Origin: Candidatus Dormiibacterota bacterium
GTDB lineage: Bacteria; Chloroflexota; Dormibacteria; Dormibacterales; Dormibacteraceae
Reading direction: 5' to 3'
NCBI GenBank assembly: GCA_024280995.1
Contig: JAMXLM010000023.1
Location: 78,319 to 142,318, forward strand
Length of the DNA stretch: 64,000 nucleotides
Shown here: positions 60,111-64,000 of the stretch, one piece after another
Position numbering within the stretch: position 1 is the stretch's first letter
How the letters are laid out: each line of letters begins with the position of its first letter
Program-made: the position numbers and the translations under genes
The notes under the pieces: model-generated
What the model was told of the DNA's origin: nothing
The model's database searches: none
What the model saw: the letters and a program-made list of their open reading frames with translations, nothing else

Positions 60111-61100
60111 GTGATCACGGGCCGAGAGCGAGTGGAGACGGCCATCGCGATGGGAGTCGCGGATCGACCGCCGGTGGGGGCGTGGGGGCACGCGTACCGC
60201 GAGGAATGGTCACCTCGCGATCTCGCGGCCGTGACCGTCGAGCAAGCGCGGCGGTTCGGTTGGGACTTCGTCAAGTTTCAGCCGCGGGCGAGCACGTTCG
60301 CCGAGGCGTTCGGGTCTGTTTATCAACCCTCGGGCCACAGCCTGCGCGCGCCTGTCCTGGTCAGCGCCGCCGTTCCCGACCTCGAGTCATGGAAGTCGGT
60401 GAAACTGGCCGATCCAAAGGCGCTCGACGATCAGGTCGAATCGATCGGCATCGTCGCGCACGAGCTGGGAAGCGACGTGCCCGTGATCCAGACCGTCTTC
60501 AGCCCTTTGACGGTCGGCGGTTACCTCGTGGGCAAGTCGCAGTCGCGCGTCGTCCGCGAGCTGCGCAAGAACCCTGACCTGGTCGGGCCGGCCCTGGAGA
60601 TGATCGCCCAGGCGCTCATCGACTTCTCGCGACGTTCGATCGAGGCCGGCGCGGCGGGCATCTTCTTCGCGATCTCCGGTTACGCGGGCGACAAGGTCGT
60701 GAAGGAAGCGGTCTACCGGGATATCGCGTTGCCATACGACCTGTCGGTGCTGAACGCGCTGCCGCGCGAAGCGTGGTTCAACGTCCTGCACCTGTGCGGA
60801 TCCAATCTCAATTTCGGGCTCGCGCGCGATCTGCCCACGCAGGTCGTCAGCTGGTCGATCCACAACCAGGGCAACCCGACCCTTCGTGAAGGCCGGGAGA
60901 TCGCGGGCCGGGCCGTGATGGGCGGGCTCAGCCAGCGGGCGACGCTCGTCTACGGGCCGACAGCGAAGATCGAGGCGGAGGCGCAGGCAGCGGTTGCGGA
61001 CACCGGCGGCCGGGGCCTGCTGATAGCGCCTGGCTGCTCGGTGCCGCCGCGCGTGCGCGAGGCCAACCTGGCGGCGATGATGGCGGGGGTGGCGGCATGA
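60111..61100 (+). CDS. Uroporphyrinogen-decarboxylase-fold protein
   Basis: 329 aa: MITGRERVETAIAMGVADRPPVGAWGH, FVKFQPRASTFAEAFG, IQTVFSPLTVGGYLVG, AGIFFAISGYAGDK, VLHLCGSNLNFGLA and GRGLLIAPGCSVPP. The layout matches the URO-D/MtbA-like family, which includes haem biosynthesis decarboxylases and methyltransferases. The R-x-P-V start motif is diverged from true HemE, and no haem genes are near, so a corrinoid or O-demethylation-type role is equally possible. Confidence 0.78.
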   Translation: MITGRERVETAIAMGVADRPPVGAWGHAYREEWSPRDLAAVTVEQARRFGWDFVKFQPRASTFAEAFGSVYQPSGHSLRAPVLVSAAVPDLESWKSVKLADPKALDDQVESIGIVAHELGSDVPVIQTVFSPLTVGGYLVGKSQSRVVRELRKNPDLVGPALEMIAQALIDFSRRSIEAGAAGIFFAISGYAGDKVVKEAVYRDIALPYDLSVLNALPREAWFNVLHLCGSNLNFGLARDLPTQVVSWSIHNQGNPTLREGREIAGRAVMGGLSQRATLVYGPTAKIEAEAQAAVADTGGRGLLIAPGCSVPPRVREANLAAMMAGVAA

Positions 61101-61501
61101 GCCGGGTCGAAGGACTTGCGGAGGTCGTGCTGTGGGTGGCCGACATGGAGTCCGCGCTCGACTTTTACCGCGGTCGTTTTGGCCTCGAGGTGATCTCGCC
61201 GCCGGAAATGCCGAACAAGTTTCTGATGGTCGCGAAGCCAGGCGGCATCCCGGAGCTGATCGTGCTCATCCCTCATCCGCACCCCGATTCCTATTTCCCG
61301 ACGCACAGGGAGAAGGAAAAGCGCTCCTTGCATCATCTGGCGTTCCGGGTCGGGCGGCGGGAGTACGAGGAGCTGGAGGCGCAGTTCCTCGAGGCGGGGA
61401 TCGAGGTCCGGCATGGCTCTCACCCGGTGCTGAAGAACGTGCGGACCTTTTACGTCGACGACCCGGACGGGAACGAGGTCGAGGTGATCGGCCCGGCCTG
61501 A
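61097..61501 (+). CDS. VOC-family (glyoxalase/dioxygenase-like) protein
   Basis: 134 aa with the beta-alpha-beta-beta-beta repeats of the vicinal oxygen chelate fold: EVVLWVADMESALDFYRGRFGLEV and LHHLAFRVGRREYEELEAQF, ending TFYVDDPDGNEVEVIGP. Candidate metal ligands are His (LHHLAF) and Glu (NEVEV). It overlaps the URO-D-like gene (ATGA). Confidence 0.85.
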   Translation: MSRVEGLAEVVLWVADMESALDFYRGRFGLEVISPPEMPNKFLMVAKPGGIPELIVLIPHPHPDSYFPTHREKEKRSLHHLAFRVGRREYEELEAQFLEAGIEVRHGSHPVLKNVRTFYVDDPDGNEVEVIGPA

Positions 61502-61521
61502 CCGCGCTCGATCCGGCCGAT

Positions 61522-61581
61522 TGGGCACAAATGGTTGCATTTGCCGCCCATGCGGCGACCAAATGGGCACAAATGGTTGCA
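61522..61581 (+). repeat. Two 18-bp direct repeats, 42 bp apart
   Basis: TGGGCACAAATGGTTGCA occurs at 61522-61539 and again at 61564-61581, both followed by a TTGC. They lie in the 175-bp gap before the LPG-synthase-like gene. Spacing of four helical turns suits a paired operator; they might also be remnants of a duplication. Confidence 0.6.
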
Positions 61582-61676
61582 GTTGCACCCAGGCAGGTGT
61601 GTGCTCCCGCCACCGCTGAACCGGCGTCTGGTGGGCCGTTTGGATACAAACGCTCCGCTTCAACCGTTCCCTATGC

Positions 61677-63374
61677 ATGGAACATTTCCAGCGCATCGAG
61701 CGACGGCGGGTGCGCTGGTTCTTTGCCGGCCTGCTCCTGGTCAGCGCCCTGATCGACCTCGTCGGCGCGCTGGTCATCAATCGCGTGACCCGCACGCAGG
61801 CGCTCGATTCGCTGTTTCCGCCGGGGGTGACCCTGGGAGGGCGCACCGGCGCCGTGCTGACGGGCCTGGTCCTCCTCCTCCTCGCGGTGGGCATCGCCAG
61901 GGGCAAGCGCATAGCTCATCGGCTTGCGCTCATCGTTCTCGCCGCGACGATCGGCTTCGAGCTCGTCAAAGACCTCGACGTGGAGGAGGCGACGCTGTTC
62001 GCGTGGACGATGTTTGGGCTGTGGCTGTTTCGGGGCCACTTCAACGCGGGCTCCGATCCCGCCGGCATGCGCATGGGCGGAGTGCTCCTTGCGGTCGGCG
62101 TGGCCACGGCGGTCGTCTATGTGGCCGCGGGCGGCGACCTCGTCGTGGCGACGCTCCCGCTGCTCAGCTACATGCTCGTAATCGCGGCGCTCACCCTATT
62201 GCTGCACCCGCCGCTGGCCCCACGCGCGGCGGAGGCGGAACGAGAGCGACTCCGTGGCGCCCTGGATCGCTGGGGCAATAACTACATCTCGCACCTGGCG
62301 GTGCACGGGGCGACGAGCTACCTGTGGCTGCCGAACGGTGGATGCGTCGCCTTCACCGTCCGCGGGCGCACGGCGCTGGCGCTCGGCGACCCGATCGGCC
62401 CGCCTGAGTCCATGCGCGACGCGGTGAACGCTTTCTCCGCTCACTGCGACAGGCAGGATTGGATACCCGCCTTCTACCAGGTCGACGACGCCGAGCCCTA
62501 TCGGGCGCTTGGCCTGACGCTGATCCCTGTCGGAGTCGAGGCGGTGCTACCGCTTGCGGACTTTTCGCTGAGTGGACGACAGCGCGCGGACCTGCGGTAC
62601 GCGCTCCATCGATGCGAAAAGGCCGGCGTCCGGTTCGAGTTCATGTCCGGGCCGGAGGCCCTGGCGCAGCACCGCGAGCAGCTCCATGCCGTCTCGGGAT
62701 CATGGCTGCGAAGCCGGCATTCACCCGAGCTGGCATACAGCCTCGGCACGCTGTCGACGCTCGCCGACCCGGACATCGTGGCGGGGTTGGCGTTCGCGCC
62801 CGACGGCCGGCTCGACGCGTTCGTCAGCTGGTTGCCGGTGCCGCGTCGGAAGGCATGGACCCTCGACCTCATGCGCCGCCGCCCCGACGCCACGTATGGC
62901 GTGGTCGAAGCATTGATCGTCACCTCGACGGGCCAGGCGCGTGACCGAGGAGTCGACGAGCTGAGCCTGGGCATGACGCCGCGCGTGATCTCGTCCGCGA
63001 TGCCGCGTGGGCTCGAAGGCGCGATGCGCGCGATGTTCTGGGGGCTCGACCGGTTTCAGCGGAGCCGGATGCTGCAGCGCTACAAGGACAAGTTCGGGCC
63101 GCGCTGGGAGGAGCGCTACCTCGTCGTCCCGAGCATGGCGACGCTGCCCGAGGTCATGGTCGCGCTCGCGCGAGCGCACGTCCCACCGCTCGCGACGATC
63201 TCGCTACTAGGCAGTCTGCGTCTTGCTTTCGGTCGCCGGCACAGCGGGCGCGCGGGTGCCCAGCGCCCCGCCGACGCCGACCAGCAGCAGGACCACGCCC
63301 GCGATCAGCGTGATGGGCTCCGGCAGCCGGATTCCAAGCGCCGCGTCCAGCGAGTAAGACCCAGGCCCGGCTAA
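61677..63374 (+). CDS. Phosphatidylglycerol lysyltransferase-like (MprF C-domain) membrane protein
   Basis: 565 aa. Six or so membrane helices (to about residue 178) are followed by the LPG-synthase catalytic domain (DUF2156): HLAVHGATSYLWLPNGGCVAFTVRG, LGDPIGPPESM, ADLRYALHRCEKAGVRFEF, WTLDLMRRRPDATYGVVEALIV, LQRYKDKFGPRWEERYLV. The family transfers amino acids from tRNA to lipids. The last about 55 residues (after ATISLLGSLRLAFG) are low-complexity and lie antisense to the doxX gene, so the original stop may be lost. Confidence 0.85.
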   Translation: MEHFQRIERRRVRWFFAGLLLVSALIDLVGALVINRVTRTQALDSLFPPGVTLGGRTGAVLTGLVLLLLAVGIARGKRIAHRLALIVLAATIGFELVKDLDVEEATLFAWTMFGLWLFRGHFNAGSDPAGMRMGGVLLAVGVATAVVYVAAGGDLVVATLPLLSYMLVIAALTLLLHPPLAPRAAEAERERLRGALDRWGNNYISHLAVHGATSYLWLPNGGCVAFTVRGRTALALGDPIGPPESMRDAVNAFSAHCDRQDWIPAFYQVDDAEPYRALGLTLIPVGVEAVLPLADFSLSGRQRADLRYALHRCEKAGVRFEFMSGPEALAQHREQLHAVSGSWLRSRHSPELAYSLGTLSTLADPDIVAGLAFAPDGRLDAFVSWLPVPRRKAWTLDLMRRRPDATYGVVEALIVTSTGQARDRGVDELSLGMTPRVISSAMPRGLEGAMRAMFWGLDRFQRSRMLQRYKDKFGPRWEERYLVVPSMATLPEVMVALARAHVPPLATISLLGSLRLAFGRRHSGRAGAQRPADADQQQDHARDQRDGLRQPDSKRRVQRVRPRPG

Positions 63375-63728
63375 CGTGATCGCCGCGACCGCGGCGAGGA
63401 TCGAGAGGTTGAACTCGAACCCACCTTTGGTATTCCAGAACCCCTTCGGCCAGTGCACCAGTGATATCGCCACGAGCATCGCCGCGGCGATGGCGAGGTT
63501 CGGGAGCGGGGTCAGCAGTCCCGCTGCGAGGCCGAGGCCGCCGAGGAGCTCGGACAGAGAAGACAACCATGCCCACGGCGCGGCGGGTCGCATGCGCATC
63601 CTGGTCATGACGCCTGTCCAGCCGGCCATGCCCGGACCGCCCCACCAGCCGAAGAGCTTCTGCGCTCCGTGGGCGGCGAGCGTCAGGCCGATGACGATTC
63701 GCAAAACGAGAAGTCCGGTAGACACCAT
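63207..63728 (-). CDS. DoxX-family membrane protein
   Basis: 173 aa: LLVLRIVIGLTLAAHGAQKLFGWWGGPGMAG and SSLSELLGGLGLAAGLLTPL define DoxX; four membrane helices. DoxX proteins are linked to thiosulfate:quinone oxidoreductase or to redox-stress membrane complexes. A TATACC-type box lies 7 nt before the ATG. Overlaps the convergent LPG-like gene by 168 nt. Confidence 0.88.
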   Translation of the reverse strand: MVSTGLLVLRIVIGLTLAAHGAQKLFGWWGGPGMAGWTGVMTRMRMRPAAPWAWLSSLSELLGGLGLAAGLLTPLPNLAIAAAMLVAISLVHWPKGFWNTKGGFEFNLSILAAVAAITLAGPGSYSLDAALGIRLPEPITLIAGVVLLLVGVGGALGTRAPAVPATESKTQTA

Positions 63729-63773
63729 TGCTTCAGGTATACCCCGATTCCGGGGCTGTGTAAGCGGCCTCGA

Positions 63774-63779
63774 TAGACT
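63774..63779 (+). promoter_or_regulatory. -10 box (TAGACT) for the tRNA gene
   Basis: TAGACT ends 10 nt before the first base of the tRNA, the expected distance for transcription starting at or just before the mature 5' end. Confidence 0.5.
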
Positions 63780-63789
63780 CAGGCCCCGA

Positions 63790-63863
63790 GGGCCCGTAGC
63801 TCAGTTGGTCAGAGCGGCCGACTCATAATCGGCTGGTCGGTGGATCGAGGCCACCCGGGCCCA
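63790..63863 (+). tRNA. tRNA with CAU anticodon, probably tRNA-Ile2 (lysidine-modified)
   Basis: Complete cloverleaf: acceptor GGGCCCG/CGGGCCC, D arm GCTC...GAGC, anticodon stem GCCGA/TCGGC with loop CTCATAA (anticodon CAT), variable TGGTC, T stem GGTGG/CCACC, discriminator A; CCA not encoded. The anticodon arm and variable loop closely match tRNA-Ile2 (CAU read as AUA decoder after lysidine modification) rather than elongator Met. The T-loop reads ATCGAGG, so position 54 is A where U is almost universal. Confidence 0.85.
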
Positions 63864-63887
63864 CTCGGTCTCAAGCTCGTGGCGCTT

Positions 63888-63893
63888 TAACAT
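63888..63893 (+). promoter_or_regulatory. -10 box (TAACAT) for the amidohydrolase gene
   Basis: TAACAT, six bases, then GTG 63900. Confidence 0.4.
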
Positions 63894-63899
63894 CGGCTG

Positions 63900-64000
63900 G
63901 TGATCCGAGCCGTCATGGCCGACGCGCTTCTCGACCCGGCGAGCGGAGGCACGACCCGCGACGCCGTGGTCCTGATCGAGGACGGGCGCGTCACAAAAGC
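63900..64000 (+). CDS. Amidohydrolase family protein (3' partial)
   Basis: Only 33 codons are visible: VIRAVMADALLDPASGGTTR followed by DAVVLIEDGRVTK. The pattern (short beta-sandwich strands, then VVLIEDGRI-like) is the N-terminus of imidazolonepropionase-type amidohydrolases, with the metal-binding barrel beyond the window edge. Start GTG 63900 is favoured by the -10 box; ATG 63915 is possible. Confidence 0.55.
   Translation, partial: MIRAVMADALLDPASGGTTRDAVVLIEDGRVTK

Noticed and set aside
1..64000. Mobile elements, prophage, integron, toxin-antitoxin or CRISPR-Cas system
   Set aside because: No transposase, integrase, phage structural, Cas or recognisable toxin-antitoxin gene was found on either strand; the DUF222-HNH gene is the only mobile-type family seen.

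Overview
The window is 64 kb of GC-rich, densely packed bacterial chromosome. Genes sit on both strands, with many 4-nt stop/start overlaps (ATGA, GTGA, TTGA) and frequent GTG and TTG starts. Many operon-leading genes have a TANNNT box only 6-8 nt before the start codon and no Shine-Dalgarno sequence, which points to leaderless mRNAs. Together with the gene content (LytR-CpsA-Psr protein, PduO adenosyltransferase, ECF42-type sigma factor with DGPF partners, MoxR/DUF58/transglutaminase cluster, DUF222-HNH, K+-independent H+-pyrophosphatase), this suggests a soil bacterium of the Chloroflexota/Dormibacterota or deep Actinobacteriota type. That placement is inference. I see no phage, transposon, integron or CRISPR.

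Layout. 0-6 kb: tail of an anti-sigma factor, a zinc-finger microprotein with its own terminator, a patatin-like lipase and an envelope group (TolB-like protein, LCP protein, GH-A-like protein, lipoprotein). 6-12 kb: DUF3052 protein, a phosphoesterase without a normal start codon, ornithine-cyclodeaminase-like enzyme, MFS carrier plus truncated hemoglobin, DUF2254 membrane protein, HAD phosphatase. 12-19 kb: a conserved structured element, a PPi-type phosphofructokinase, cobalamin adenosyltransferase, and MoxR-DUF58-TgpA. 19-23 kb: a five-gene acyl-CoA degradation operon. 23-25 kb: two DGPF proteins and an ECF42-like sigma factor. 25-31 kb: hydrolase, CinA-like protein, acylphosphatase, hppA, AMP-ligase. 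31-32 kb: a DUF222-HNH gene interrupted by an amber codon. 32-39 kb: aryl-CoA-ligase-like gene, leuB-leuC-leuD-leuA-like cassette and an orphan E1 alpha. 40-48 kb: proline-rich protein, DUF4097/DUF2089/MFS operon, phosphoesterase, GNAT, DnaJ-like and spermidine-synthase-like proteins, thioesterase. 48-56 kb: a probable structured ncRNA on the minus strand, LOG-like protein, galT (with a detached leader ORF), a second copy of the structured element, galK, a GH2 protein lacking its catalytic residues, FHA protein and PP2C phosphatase. 56-64 kb: glcDEF glycolate oxidase, URO-D-like and VOC proteins, an LPG-synthase-like protein, DoxX, a tRNA with CAU anticodon and the start of an amidohydrolase.

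How the parts fit. The fatty-acid operon, the AMP-ligases and glcDEF indicate aerobic heterotrophy on acids. GalT/GalK and PFK feed sugars into glycolysis. The PFK carries the residues of PPi-using enzymes, and hppA is also present, so pyrophosphate may be a working energy currency. The most unusual signals are non-coding or translational: a roughly 140-bp element duplicated upstream of two sugar-kinase genes, a terminator-ended minus-strand RNA, and three genes (galT, sigma factor, phosphoesterase) that appear to start on CTG, ATA/ACG and ACG.
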